From positions 29,784,501-29,848,500 of the forward strand of contig NC_044572.1 in the NCBI RefSeq assembly GCF_901933205.1: a stretch of DNA of 64,000 bases, written 5' to 3'. A model generated the notes under the pieces. The model ran no database searches, was not told the origin of the DNA, and was given only the letters and a program-made list of their open reading frames with translations. The translations under genes were made by a program, and so were the position numbers. The DNA comes from Camarhynchus parvulus. Taxonomy: Eukaryota; Chordata; Aves; Passeriformes; Thraupidae. Numbering within the stretch: position 1 is the stretch's first letter; each line of letters begins with the position of its first letter. This document shows, piece after piece, positions 12,372 through 27,207 of this stretch.

Positions 12372-15214
12372 TACAGACATTAATACATTTAAGCATATTT
12401 GGAAGTCTGACTAACCTGAAAAAATACGTCACCATCAGATCCTCAGTATCTGCTTTCTTTTAGTTTTCCTGAGACATGACACATTTTACTACAGTATGAA
12501 TTATACTGGCTGTGAGCAATTACCTATAAAACTGCATTTAACTACTATTTCTGTCTAATATTTGGCATTTTTTGCTTTGCAGTACTTCCTTTACAATTTT
12601 TTGATAAAAAAGTAAAAAAGTTAGAAGACCCCCTATATTGCTGCCATGCCCTTCAGCAGCAACAGCTTTCCTAGAAAGGTGTTCACTAGTTTATGAACAC
12701 TAAATAACAGCCTATTGTATCTGTATAACCTTTTTTCTTTTAAAAAACTCCTATTTTCAACACATGGTTTCCAGCATGGTCATTTTCAAATTCAGCATCT
12801 TGGAAGGGAAATTTTTCACAGGGAACATGACAATAAGGTTTTTCTCTTGTAATTAAAGTTTCTGTAGCTCTATTAATCATAATGAAATCACTCATTAAAT
12901 AAGTGGTGACCAATTTTTATTTTATACAGTTTTAATGCAATCATCTGTTTTTTGCTTTTTTTCTTGCATTCGTAATTGCTACTTGCTGCTGAGCAGAGTA
13001 CTACACCTTTTATCCATTTTATGCTTTAGAGCAAAGTGCAGAGGTCCCTAAGAAAAAAGTGCCAACCCAAATCGTATCCCCCAATAGACTGGGGATAAAA
13101 ACCTTTCATCCTCTTTATTTTTGTGAGTTGTTGCTTTTTTCTCTTAACAGGCTTCAAGACTGCAGTCTGTCAAGTTATTCAAGCCAAGTGTAGGAATCCA
13201 GTCTTGGTAAAGCTCCTGCTCTAATGTGTTGTGAGGTGAGCTATTAAAGCAGTTCTCACAGATTTTGCTTCTGGCCTTGAACCTGAGGCTCCCAGTTCAA
13301 TAGAGCATGGTTATATTCCTGGAGCAAGAAGCTGGAAGCAGCCATCAACAGTATGAAGTAATTGCTTATTATTTTAATCATCAGTAAAAAACATCATAAA
13401 GATGAATTTTGAAGTGGAACATTCATAATATCTCAGTTTGTGCTACCGAAATGTTTTCAAGAACTCAAAAAAAGAAAGATTTTAGTAGTCTGAACAAAGA
13501 AAAATATTCCCCCAAACATTCAGAAGTTATGGAATCTGTGTTTATGTTAAATTATGTAACAAAATCGAGACAATTCTGGGAAAGGGAGCTTTAGCAATCT
13601 TTCAGGCCTCCCATACCACGTGGTACAGCCCTAAGGCAACTCCAGGCAGAAGATAAATGAGAGCCCTTGTCAGAAAGAGTTTATAATCTGTGGGCCTTCC
13701 CCAGAGCTTAGCAAACACAATCAGAACATCACCAGGAGCCCAAAAGGGTTGTTGAGAAAGAATCAGTTAGAAATTTTCTGAAATAGAACTGAATGAATGA
13801 TAATTTTTTACTCCATTTAGTTCACCAGCAGTTAAAAGGAGAAAGCAAAGTAGTTTCATGCGTGTTTCTGCTACTCTCTGGCTGCATGGGCAGAAGAAAT
13901 TGTGAGCTATTTTTACAGTTGGTAAAATCCGTCCTGTGAAGGATTATCCAAAATAGAAGTCCTCAATTTTCTCAAGGAAACTAGGTTAAACATAGCTCCT
14001 GGTCAAATTAGAAAAACAGAGGGACACTTTAAAAAATATTTTGAACATTAAAAAAGTACATACAACTATTGAAATGGAATATTTTGACTTTTGGGGAAAA
14101 TTTTATTGCCCTTTTCCCTCATGTTTAGCATGTGCAAGTCACATAATTTATCAAACTGGCACAATCACAAAGCTTTTTTTCCGTTTCCACAAAGCATCTT
14201 TGTTTCTGATGTTTGCAGTGAAGAAATTTGACTTGTAAGAGCGAATTAACTGCTTTTTTTGAGAAACTGAATGTTTTTCAAGTTACACATCTAAAATATA
14301 TTTCCTTTTATTTCTTCCTTCTTTTCTTTTTGGAATTGTTTTCTCACCATTTGGGTGTCTACCTCCTTCCTCCTATCTAGTTTTTGGTCTCAGAGAAAAT
14401 GTTTGTGACTCACACCCTGTTCCTTTTTCTGTGGCCAGCTTTTGCCTCATCTGATATATTTGCTGCCTTTACTATTTCCTGTGTTCTTGTTGTTTTGGTC
14501 TCAGCCCTTGCACATTTGTCATTTTAGCTGTCTTTGACCTACAATCACCATTCCTGCTTGCTCCCTGATGGAGACTTGCAGCTCTCAGCTTTCCTGCTTT
14601 TCTTGTGCCCTTTCTCCTCAGCATCTCTGCTGCTCCAATCCTCAACATTTCAGCTGGGGGACCTGACAGACAGTAGAAACAAGGTGACCCTTGCCCCTCA
14701 GGATCTGTCTTGCATCCTGACTTTTGGGCTTCGTTAAGAGAAATTACCCATCACCGTAAGTGCTGCCAGTGTCAGAACCAAGGTGTCTCTCCAGTATTTA
14801 TCAGGGCATTATTTGTGAGAGGTAGAGATGAAGAACAGCTGTCAATTAAAGTTTGTACTGATCTGACGTCCTGACACATCCTGCTTGAGTTTAAGCCTTA
14901 AGTTCTTGGAATCACTGTCTAACATGACTCCAGAGTCCCTTCTGTGATTTGCCTGCTGAATTCTGCTGAATTTTGGACAAGTCCATTTGTCCCACGTGTC
15001 CAGATATAACTGAATATATCTTCATTTCGGCATTTGTCATGGAAAATCCCACTGAATGTTCTGTATAAGCAGTATTAACAGTATTCTCTGGTGTATTTAC
15101 TTATATAAATATTATATCAAGGCTCATAAGAGCAGATGACCTTAAACTTAAGTGCTGCTGTTGCTGTACTGCAAGAGGATTAAAGTACTTTAATCTCAGG
15201 CTATTGTCTATCCT

Positions 15215-15365
15215 TTGTGATCTAATGAGTGTATTTTATTACTGATCTTAATATGGCTCGAATGGTGAGTTTATGAGATCATTTTAGGTACTTAATGACA
15301 GCACATCATTAATCATGTGCCCTCTTTTTGACTTAATTAAATATTGATGTTTTATGGCAACCTGG
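15215..15365. promoter_or_regulatory. Candidate conserved noncoding block (homeodomain-site rich)
   Basis: This stretch has complex, non-repetitive sequence with several homeodomain-type cores (CATTAAT, CTTAATTAA, ACTTAATG) and few poly-N runs. It resembles avian conserved noncoding elements. This is pattern impression only, and no alignment was possible. Its function, if any, could be as an enhancer. Confidence 0.2.
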
Positions 15366-18300
15366 TAAGTATGAGCTTTTCAACCTTGTCAAATTTTGAG
15401 AGGTTAAGGGGAAAAATAAGCTGTCATGACTATAACCAAATAGCGTATAAGGTGCAAGTCTTCAGCAAAGATGCCATTTGCACATTCAATCCAGTTTCTG
15501 CCTAGATGATGATTGGACAGAGGATATCTAATAATTTAAGCCTCCTCATTCACAAAATAGAGGTGGTGTGTTCTCAAGAAAAATAAAAATGAAAGTCTAT
15601 CTCTTCACATATTCACCTGTGAAGGGATGTTTGACTTTTGCCAGGCCAGCCTCTCTGTTCTTGGCAGAAGTATAAAAAAATCTATGTCTGCCTTCTCAGC
15701 TCTTTGCTGAGGTTTCAATTTTGAAATTTGATCCCAACTACTGGACACCAAATTTAGGAGGGAAGAGTAAAACAGTGCAGATGATGGGCTGTACATGGCT
15801 GGGTGGCTACCAATAGGAACACCCAGAAAAACAACAATAATAAGTCACTGCAAGAGAGGGATTGAAATTTGAGTACCTTCTCCCTTCTCTAGTCGCCCCT
15901 TGTGCAGCTAAATATCATTTGTCGCCCCACCAGCCATGTTTCTGTCATCATTGTGAGGAACCTGATGTTGTACGTTGTAAGACTGTCTGGAATCAGTTTC
16001 AAAGGGAATATGTTTGGATATTTTGGTTCCTTTACATGGAGATATCACAGAGGCAGAAGTGCTTACAGATGTGCTCACAGGTAGATTTGCATTATGTGCC
16101 AGTGCTGACACTCTGGCCCTGAGTCTGGATTTTCACTCCATGTAATTGATAACCTTCCCTTGGAGCTCTAAAAGGCCAACTGTGTTTGTCTGAAACAGTA
16201 TTTCAGGTCTTTCCTACCTACCTATTGCCCAAAGTGACCTGTAGCAATGTATATGACTTTTAGAGAAGATATGTTATGGAGGCTACATTTTTTTGTCCTT
16301 TTCTTTTTACAACACTCACAGTATTTTCTTTCCAATGTACATATAAAACTGCCAGACTATTTTACCATTTTGCCTTTATCTTTAGCCAATATTAAATGAA
16401 ATGTATCTTAGCCAGCACAGACCCGACAGGAAAAAGGTCAGTTTACACATTAAAAAAAAATTGGGAACTGGTCTTTGTAAGATGAACACATAAAGCACAT
16501 TTCACAACATAAAAACTGCTATCACTGGAAAATGTAAGTTTAACAGATATGTTTATTTAGGTGATTTTCAACCTAGTCTGTGGATATATATCGCAAGTCC
16601 AAGAAGAACAGTACAGATAGTATTTTACTTTTGTTTAGCTTACCTTGACATTTCTTATATCTAATTATTAGTGAATCAAATGCACACATAAACAATTTGA
16701 ATCAAAATAAAATCCTTGATTATGCTTTTTCCCCTGTTCATTTTGAATACTGAAATACTTTAGGTAATGCTTAAGCCCTTTAAGCAACAGGCTACATCTA
16801 TGGCATACAGAAACCCTTTAGCGCTCCTAAACCAGTCCAGCACCAGACCACAGGCACTACTTTATGTTATTCAGACCTAGGAGCCAGGTTGTTTTGCTTC
16901 ACCTTCCAGTGGGCAATATTAGATTATTGGTCCTGGTATTCTAGTCTTGTATAGGTACCAAAATTGCTGCTATGTGTAGCATATTTATGCTACCTTGGGG
17001 GAAAAAACAACAAGACATTCTTAGACATGCTGTAAATGCCTTCAGACCAGACAGACTGAAGTATTTCTATTTTTCTATTTGTATTTATATATATTAGTAG
17101 TTATCAACATGCCATATTTGAAAATACATTTATTTGTACATATTTATGTTTTATGTTTGTAAAAAAATCAATATAGGTGGATAAATTGGTGGTAAAAGGC
17201 TGGTGTGCTAGCACAAATAAAATTTTATTAAGGAGGGCACTTTTACATAAACCCTATTGTCTTGAGATCAGCAAAATATTGACCATGACTTTGGGTGACA
17301 TTGGGTCCATTTCTTGTTCTACTTATGACATGGTCTGGCTTAATGCTGGCATACAGCCTAGCAGTCCTACAAACACTGCAAATACTCTTCTGGCTTACAA
17401 GATTTCTATATTTCTTCAATGTTCTTGCCTTTCTGATGTTAAATTTGCACAAACTACATTTTAGTAAAATCTTTGGGGATTTTTTTTTCTTGTTTTGCCT
17501 GAAGTCTCTTTTTGCATAGTAGGGATCAGGACTCTCCAAAGGCTATTTCATCACATTGTTCTCTTCTGTCCAGACCACTGGCTTAATTGCTAGGGCCTTT
17601 TGCAAACCTCTGTCCACCCATCCCCTTCCCTCAGAAACTAGAGCTGTGCCAAGGCAAAAAGCCATGAGAAGAAATACTACCCCGTTGGTAGGTCTATAAA
17701 ATAGGAAGCCTCCATCTTAGTGTAAGCCACTGTAGTAATTATCTGTGTCTAATATTTCACTTGTGTATATTCTCTGGATTAGGCATTTTTACTAATTGGC
17801 ATTTCTTGGCTCTTGTGGTTAGAATTATAAACCATGGACTTTTAGTTAACAAGATGTGTAAAGGCATTCTGAGGAGCCTCCATTAAGAATTTCACAATAT
17901 TGTTAGAAACTGTAGCCAGGGAAGCAGCTAATTTAATTTTCCTTGATCAAATACGCTAAGACGGGATTATTCTTAAATGTAATAGTTCCCCAGGGAAATG
18001 AGGAGAGGAGAAAAAGACACGGATGGGGTTACCTTCCCAGAAACCAGTTTAATGGTGTGCATTCCTACTCTCTGTTTTCCACTCTCCAAGTCTCCAGCTG
18101 AATTGTATGTAGTCTGTTTTCATCATTGATTGTCGTCAGAGGCACAGAGCAAGTCAACCACAGAGGAAGTGGAATAGGAACCAAACAGGGCAAAAATGAG
18201 TGTAAACACATATTGATTCCTCCAGGGTGCCTGGGAGCAAAGTAGTGCATGTCCATCACACTCCACCCTCATTACATCAGCATCCTTGAAGCTGGGAGGT

Positions 18301-21300
18301 TTTCCAAATTAGAGGGTATAGTAAATAAGGATAATTAAAATGTTTTAATTATTTGGAAGCCAAAGCTAGGTTAATAACCATAGAGTTAAAACAAACAAAC
18401 TGTGTAAGCAGTCTGTGCAGTCCAGTTTCCCATAGAGCTTTACTTCAGTGGTTTTTATATAGTCATTCCCTTTGCCCCATTCTGTTACATTCTAGTCTGC
18501 CATGGCAGTCTCAAGCCATGCTTGTTGGGATTTGTAATTTGATAATGCATGTGCTGCATGCTAAAACTTAGACCTGAGTCATACAGGCTCCAATCCAATG
18601 TTTCTTCCTATTTAATTCCCCAAAAGCTATGAAAAAAATTCCAATTAGCAGCTCTCCAAGTCATCAAAGAGGAAAAAAAAAAACGGCTCAAAAACCCCAA
18701 ACTCTTCTTCTCAAGTAGGAGGTCTCTTCCAGAAAAAAAATGCTTAGAGATTTTTAGTGTAAACTAGTACTGGATAATGTGATTCATCTGAAGTAATATG
18801 AAAATTCACCTGAAAATTGGTGCTCAACTAAAGATCATGTACAAGTTGTACTGCAAAGCCTTTCAGTATTGGCTTGTTTCAAAGCAAGTGTTAAAGCTTT
18901 TGCTGAAGGAGAGGATCAAGAAAATATTCTCGCAGAATATCTTTCTGCTAGAGAAACCTAGCAGAGCTAAAAGAAAGCTAGAGGAAAAGGTTAGGTAGAA
19001 TTCCTGAGAGCTATAAAAAGTCCCCAGATAACTACAGAGACATCAAAATGTCATCAGGTTGTTAGACTTCAAATTATAAACAGGTGATTCAGTGATGTGA
19101 TGCAAAAGCAGTCCAAGTCCCTGAATTTCAGACCAGGAGTATCTTCATTATTTAGTGCTAATTATGCTGAACTGTGAACTAGATTTAAATTAAGCTTGTC
19201 CTGAACTCTCTCTGCTCTGAAACTTCTGAGGTCATTAATCAGACACTCCACGAGCACAATATTATCAGAATTATAAGTTGCTTTTGGCTTTTCTTTTGCT
19301 TTTTGAATCTTTTCCCTGCACATCTGTAGGTGTGTGGCTCCCTTCCAGCTCAGCTGCTGTGCTGACTGGAGCTGAAGGTGGAAATGCTCCCTCTGGAGAG
19401 CAGCACACAGGAGAGCTGCCCACACCCTGAGGTGCAGCAGCCCTTCTCCTCAAAGATGTTGGGAAACTTGAGCTGCTTGTGGGGAGCACCCCTTGCTTGG
19501 GTCATCTGGGGGATGGGGTGTGACTCCTCCTGCTGAAGAAACAAAAAAAAAATTTACACTCAGTCATTCCATTTGTATCATCAGAAGCCCCTTTTTGTGC
19601 ATGGCCTACAAGAGCAGATGTGGCTAAATTACAGCTTTTGAAACTTATGTTGTATTTGAGCTGTTCCTGAGCAGTTCCTCATGGGAATTGCCTTGTGTTT
19701 CTGGAAGCAGGGCTGTGGGGAAGAAGGAAGCCTGAGGCATCTGAAACACAGATCCCTAACTATGCTGGGACACAGACACTTGCTCAGTGAGGACACCTGG
19801 AGAACCACTCACACTCCTTGCCAATTCATTTCCCCCAGAGTTCCCCCATTTTGAGCTTTTTAAGATATGCAGAATGCCTCCAGGGCCTTTCAGCCTAGTG
19901 AATATTTTTGTTATGAGCTGCAGCCCTGGGACAGCAGGCCCTCCTGGTGTTAGAGCTCTCCTGTGCAGATGCTTCCCAACTGTGGCCAAATGGGGGTTGC
20001 TGAGGTTCTGTGCAGAACTTAGGTCTAGTCTCACTGACCGAAATAATTCTGTGAAAAGACTGAAGGATTGTTTTCTCCTACCAAAGCTGTCAGAGTGCTG
20101 CTGTGTGTTGACCATTGTGAAGTGGTCAGAAATACAGAAGTCACTTGCAGGTGTGGCTGAGGATTTATGAACTCTAAGTTTGTAGCTGAGACAGCTTCCC
20201 TGAATCACAGGAAAATTTCAAGGAGAGTTCAAATAAATTCTTCCATCTTCTTTTGTCTTCCTTTTACCACATTGACCTGACAGCTGAAACTGCCAAAGGA
20301 GTCAGAATTAGAGTGGCAAGATCCTCTGGAGACTGCTGCTTCCATTCCCTACTTTCACATGTGCAGAGGCAGCACCTTGAGGCCAAAGAAAAGCAGGTTT
20401 CACTGTTTCTCATGGTACAGATCTGAAAAGTTTTCTGTGAGTGACTGAGTAATGAAGTTACAGTGCAACCATCTTAAGAATTAGGGAGACCATGTGTGAA
20501 GAAGGAGGAGAATGCAGGTATATGGTAAACAGTGGTAGTTTGCAATAAAACACTGTAATATTGGAAGGAACTATTGCAAGGAAGATGTGACCAATATGGA
20601 GGTTTCTGATCCCTAGAGTATAGCATAGGATAGTCTAAATTATTTTTTTCCTGGTTAAGCTGTGGAGTTGAATGGCCAGACCTCTCAGCTGAACTATGTC
20701 AGGATCTTTGCCTGATGTTGGAAAACCCACCTAGGTCAATACTTCAATTCTGTCAGTGTTTTTGAGTGCCTGTTCAGGTAGTCACAAAGGTTGTTCCTTT
20801 CCTTTCCTATAGGGACAACCTATACAGCTCTATCTGACATACAGCAATCTCTCACTTCTTGAGAGATACCTCTTAAAAATCCCTATTGGGAGGTTTATAA
20901 CTGGAGAGTGTAACTGAGAAGTCCTTGAAGAAGACAATGATTCTTGTCTTTCAAAGTGAGATACAGCTTGTTTTATATAATCATCATGAAGATTAATTCA
21001 ATCATCTTTTACCTGCTTTCGGAATCTCAGAAGGATTAATAATAATTCATCATTTTTGAAACTCTGAGATACATTTTAACATGGTGTTTGACAGGTTTGC
21101 ATAATGTGTGATTAATCAATTAGAAATTTTGTACATATGCATGACACTACATGAATATTTCTCTGATCTTTCTCCAATACACTTGTAGACACAAGGTTCT
21201 TGTACAGTAGTTAAAGGGAAAAAAAAGAAAATCTCTTAATTCAGTTCCCACTTATGAAAGGTTTCAAAAAGAAATAGCTTTGCATTCACTAATGAAAGAA

Positions 21301-24300
21301 AAAAACAGAAAATCCAACTATCAGGAAATCTGATATGCGCTACACTTGCTAATCCCCTTTTCAGTGAAATGGATTAAGAGACCTTATAGAAAAATGTAAG
21401 TAAAAAAACGGGATAATAAACTGCATGCTTTAAATAGAAGATAGGATTATACTTACTGCTCAGGAAAAAAAGAAGTTCATTGTACTGTGGAATAAAAAGC
21501 AGTTCATATATGCTTCAGACCTTTATTCTGGACTGAGCTGTCTACCAGTTTAATGTTGTTACTTAAAATTGCCGAGGGATTTCAATGGACAGAGCTCACA
21601 CTTCATTTTGAAATGTGGATGAAACTTCAGCTGGCACCAGTGAGATTCACACCAGTATACCAGAGGGCAGGTACTGAGTATGAATGCCTCTTGTTAGTCA
21701 TAATCTACAAGTAAGATCCTAGATGAAAATTGATCCAAAACCTAGAAGTACTCAAAATGGTTCTCGATCCAAGATGTACTAAAGGGAGTTTTGATCAAAT
21801 GAGCTAAAATCTGTACACTAGATCTGGTAAACAAAACTCTCTTTCTACTCTGAATCTTCTTTACCCATTTCAGTTTGGCACAGATGGAAATACAAAAGCA
21901 AACCATTCATCTGATACTAATTCTTGTAGAGTAGCTCAAGATGGCTGACCAAACACCAGCTAATGGAAAAAGGAATGTGATTTGTTGACAAGTACTTCAG
22001 TTAACACATGCAAAGTGTGTGCTTACACACACCAGTTTAGTGGCCTCAGTGGTTCAGTTGATGGAGAAAAGGCAATTAGGGGGAAAATTAATCATACTGG
22101 TGCCTGTCTACCTGATCTTTCTGGTGTATTGCAGAACTTCATCTACAGCAAATTTGGCAAGTGATTCTGATTTTCAGTGAAATCATCTGTTTTGCAGCAT
22201 TCTTTCCCCTATCTTATTTTTTGGCATGTAACACACTTGAAGATTAGAAGGTCGGATAAAAATATTCATTAGTTACCTAAAAATGGTTACAGCTCCTGAC
22301 AAGGAAGAAATCAAGTCACTAAAATCCTTTCCAGAGCCAACTGTGAAAGGCTGTACTTGGTGCCAAATGTGAGGCTGGTCAGACCTATGTTTAGAAACCC
22401 ATGATAAGTTCTAAACACAGTTTGATGAAAACCTGATGCGAGCCTCTCCTTTCCCTGTCATCCGTTGACATTAAACTGTGAAGTTGCCTGTGATGTCAGT
22501 TCTGAATTATTCCCTCTTGACTGCTGACTCAAAGGCTGGATACTAATGGAGAACCAAGATTTTTAAGGTTCATCAGAGAAGGCATTATAAATCTGAAAAA
22601 TATGCATAATTCTGGCTGGAGTGTGCTCACATGGCTTTTCTGTACTTTGTTAACTATTCTTTAGCAATAATTTTGCAAGAGGTCTTTTTTTCCAAAGGCT
22701 GATTTCTTTTTGGTTTTGTCTTAATGCTCTGTCCATGGAGAGGGAACATTGTCATAAACACAGAAATTCTTTGCCCGAGTTTAAGGGAAATTTCATGTGG
22801 GAAAGACTGGCCACTCTACACTAATAAGAAAGCTTCAAGACAATGCAAAATCTACTTTAGGGAACTTTGAAATATTTGAAATATTCAGAGGAATAATTCA
22901 ACTGAAGTTATGAGATTTTACTCTCGAATTGTGTCAGTTGAAATCCATAAAGGTCACTGCAAAATAACCCTCTTGTCCTGTGAGACACATGTTCTTAGCT
23001 TTCACTCAATGGTTACTGCTTGACTAAATGTTAGCAACAGTGGGGTTCTGACCAGAACCAGGCTGGCAGTCCAGCCTTGTCTTCTTCAGACAGCTGAGGG
23101 AAGGGTGCCTTTGCCTTAGGCTTGTTCCCAGGATAGTGTTCTTATTTGAGAACCTGCTGCTACTAAAATCTCTACCCTCCCTTCCTACGCAGGCTTTTTC
23201 TTATCCTGTTATCTTCCCTTTTCAAGAGAAAAGAGATTTATCTGTCCCTCTTTTCTCCTTTCCTTGCTGTTTCTTCCAACTAATAAACAAAACAAATCTA
23301 TCTTAGAGTGACTATTCCAATAAGCAGGTCAGCATTCAGGATTTGTAATTATTAGGGGGCATCTCCAAATACGCTCATGTTCAGCCCACGCTTTTCAGTT
23401 TTGGCATGCTTTCTTAATGCTGGAAGCATTTCACAAATATTAGCTGGTTATACTTTCCAAGGAATCTGGTGCAGTTAAAATAGTATCATTTCCATTAAAA
23501 ATAAACTTTTATCCTTTTTTTCTTTACTTTGTTATTAGAAGAGGTAGTACTCTGTGGGATTTCAAATACAGGTGTGATGTAATTTTGGAGGAACGGTACC
23601 TCTTTAAAACTTCTGAGTGTCTCATATACTGTGATGGGGTGGTGATGTAGGAGAAAAATATTGGACTAAAACCCAGAATGAGGATTAGCCCTTGGAGGAG
23701 TGTGTAGCATTGAATAAGTGGGATGATGAGAAGAAACAGAGAGAGATGCAAGGAAAAATGCCAACTAAGAAATCAAATGCTGATGAACTATGAGAATGAA
23801 ACTAAATCTAGGGAATTATTACATGATGAGAAAAGAGAAGAGCAAAAATACTCAAATGCTTGAAAAAACAGTAATCCAATTATGCTGAAAAAGTGTGGAG
23901 AAGAAAAACAGAGATGGAACAGAAGTCGTCAGACAGACTTTGTAGAGTAACAAGACCAGGACAAGAATGGAGTGAAGTAGAAGGGAGGTAAATGTTAAAA
24001 CAAATGCACACAATCAGCATAGAATGCAACTGTCTATCAGGTATTTATGAGAAAATACTCATAAAGATCATGGAATGTATAGTATCCCATAGAGTTCTTA
24101 TTGCATTTCTTGGTACTTTCACTAGTGTAGTATATCTACCTAACAGAGTAAAATGTTTTCAAAGTGAGGAGAATTGAATGACCTTTTACTGATTTTCTAC
24201 ATGGTGAGAAAGAATGGCCAAATGTAGAACTTTTCCATCCTACTTTCTCTCCAGACTCCTCATACAAGTGAGCCTCAAACTTCCCTGGCTGATGTTGGTA

Positions 24301-27192
24301 GAAGCAAACAAAACTTGACAAGATTTTTTATAAATGCTAAATTATCCTTGTTTTCCCATTATGTGGTTAACCCAGTCTGAAAACTTATTTTACATCTTGA
24401 ACATTTCATAAACTAAATTTCCAGTCCATCTCATGATGGGAGTAAGAGCAAGCTACAACCTTTTGAGGTCGTCTCTTTTTAAGGGTGAGGTATTTCTTGA
24501 CATTAGTGTGTGGTGGAGCAGCCTGCGTTATCAGAACCACCCACCCAGCACAAATGTCAGTCCTTTGCATGGTGAAACACTTTGTTGGCAGCCGTGCCCG
24601 TGTGGGGGCAAAACCCCTTGGGCAGGCTGCACAGGCTTCCTCAGTGTCTGTGAGAGCAGGAGATGAGTGTGGGCTCCTGAGTTTTCCCACCTCTGAGCCC
24701 ATTGCCTCTCAGGCCCGCTGCCCCACTCAGGTCCATTCCAGAGGGTGAGTCCAGGCGCAGGCAGTGCTTGTGAGCAGACAACCTCAGCCTGAGTCCTGCT
24801 CTGGTTTGATGCCAGCAGGTATTGAAATTTGTTCTTCACCCTGTTTACATTTACTGAATGAAGTCTTTCGCACTTTATGGGATTGAAGCAGGCAATACTG
24901 TGTCAAAACTATTGAATGGGGTACTAGGTCAAAGTCTTCTGCTGGTGGAAATCAACCCAAACCAAAAATTGCATCAACTAGAAACTGAACTCAGGCTTTC
25001 AGTCTGTTTCAGTCAGCTGCTGCAGAGGTGGCCTTGGAGAGTGAGGAGAAAAAACCCCAACGAAGTTCTCAACTTCTGGCAAAACTTTTTCTGTCTTAAG
25101 GGCTAAATGTAGAGCTTAATGAAGCCAACAGAAATTTCAGTAAGCGTCAATCAGCTCTGGATCAGAAAATTACCCGTGTGTTCATCTACAGACTCAAGAA
25201 AAATCCAAAATAATGATGCAGTGATGGGTAAACCTTGCCTCTTTCACTGCTGTCAGGGCAGGCTGCCTTTAGCATCTACTTTATTTGGTGCTTAAAAAGT
25301 TTAATAATAATACACATATTGGGCCAGAAATTAATGATTTTTTCCATCATTACTGCCATAGAACACTCATAAAGGCCCCAGTTTTAATAGCTACTCTTTG
25401 GTGTGGCGATGTAGTGGATTTTCAATAAGATATACACAGAGTATTTTATGAGAAGACTGACATATCATACCACCATTGTGTTTGGACCAGAAATATAATA
25501 TCTTCTCTGAGATTTTTCAGGACTCTGTTGCTGGATCTTTGAACTATATTATGTCCAAACTTTGTGTAAACAAGTTCATTTTACTCCAGTTCAGCCTGGC
25601 ATTAGAGCTATCTTGAGGGAGAGAAATGGGATAGTATTATAGCACAATGATTTCCAGATATATTTTTAGTCTATTTTCCTCACAGCAGTGTAATTTGGTG
25701 TAGTGGTGTGCGTGTGTCTGGAACTTTATTGTTCACAGCTATAAATGAAAGATACTGTTTTAAAAAGTCATAATTTACACTGAATGTCTGAAATCCATAT
25801 TAATTTCAACATCAGTGAGAAGATAAATCTGCCACTTCAAATCTTAATAGTTGTATTTCAGAGGATTCTAAATTGTACATTTACATTCAGAGTATTAGCA
25901 ACTTTTGTCATCCTCAGCGTGAGAGAAGTAATTTTCTTTTTGCCTTTGTTTTAATTTTATTGATTAAGCAAAAGTATGAAGAAATTGCACTTAATAGAAA
26001 GAAAAACTAGTGAAATTGAGGTTTAAATATTTTAAGAATTGAAAATATTTATGATATGTAAACAAGGAATCATATAGAATTCCAAACTGCATGATGTGAT
26101 AATTGCTCATAAACTGGAAGAGCAATCAAAAAGACACACATTGTCAGAGCAAGCCACAGGTTCTCCTCACATTCTGAGATGACTTCAGAAGAATAATGTT
26201 GCTGGATCCATGCGCACTTTACACATGCTGATGGCTCAAATGCAACAAGCTCGTGCATCCAGGACCTAAATGGACCTTCCTAAAATGAATCACACTGATG
26301 ATGTGGAAAAACGTTTCCACACTCAAGTCCAGTTGCAGATTTTAATATCAGAGGCCAAAATTTCTAGCTTTACTGCCAAGAATGTATTTTAAAACTGTAA
26401 AATATGAACTGAAAATCAATGCCAGATTACGGGCAGCTGGACTATTTTCAATGAAGAGCAACGCTTAAGCCATGGTTTACATCATAAACAAACCATGGTG
26501 GAAAATGTGTGCAGCCTTTCCATTTAGTCAAAAGAGGAATCTAAAACTTTCCCTTGCTTGTTAGCCTGTAGCCAGATCATCCTGGAGGCTTTTGCACAGA
26601 AAGGGTTCTTTGGCACACATAGCAGCCTCTTCCCAAGCAAAAGAAAAGAAAGACAGAAAAAAGTGCTTCCATGGTATATTTTATACAATTATTTCAGGTT
26701 TCTAAGCCATGTCTCTGCTGCTTTTGTTCGTTAAAGATCTGATTTGAGAGATATTGGATTAAGTGGAGTCACTAGTCACCTCCAAGGCTGATGGATCACA
26801 GCCTGGCCACCTATTGTGCATAGCATTGCTGACAACAGAAGTAGGAGGAAAATTAAAGGTGCAGTGCTATGGCAGCTTCCATTATAGGATAACAAAAAAA
26901 AGGAATAAACAGTCTTCACAGCTTTACTGAAAACTAACAAAGCTGCTGTTTTAATTACAATCTGGGCACGATTCATGGTGCTTTTTAACAACTTGTTTCA
27001 TGCTGGCAGCGTGAAGTCCCACATTAGATTACCTCACACTTCTTGTGCCTATGAACTAAACTCTGTATGTATTTGAAAAAGTTTTGTGTTTGGGGTATCT
27101 AGAAAAGAAGACTGAGTGACCAGTTTGCTTCATCACAGATATACTGGAGTCTTAAGAATTCAGTGAGGGGTAGGCAGCAGGCTTTCGTTTCC

Positions 27193-27207
27193 TGTTGTTG
27201 TTGTTGT
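27193..27207. repeat. (GTT)n microsatellite
   Basis: About five uninterrupted TTG/GTT trinucleotides (15 bases). Confidence 0.9.

Larger units (their letters stand above)
8646..21000. other. Unique AT-rich DNA, no gene seen
   Basis: No coding region, RNA gene or complete mobile element is recognisable. There are short poly-T and TA-rich tracts, listed separately where distinct, and one block at 15215-15365 that resembles conserved noncoding sequence. A GC-richer patch at about 19320-20200 carries overlapping open frames on both strands, which I regard as chance frames. Confidence 0.55.

Noticed and set aside
19756..20208. 150-codon minus-strand frame with an overlapping 127-codon plus-strand frame
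   Set aside because: Two opposite frames in a locally GC-richer patch, no recognisable domain, no splice or promoter context. A chance explanation is enough.
24433..24839. Four overlapping frames of 77-102 codons
   Set aside because: They overlap on both strands in a GC-richer patch and show no domain. Chance frames.
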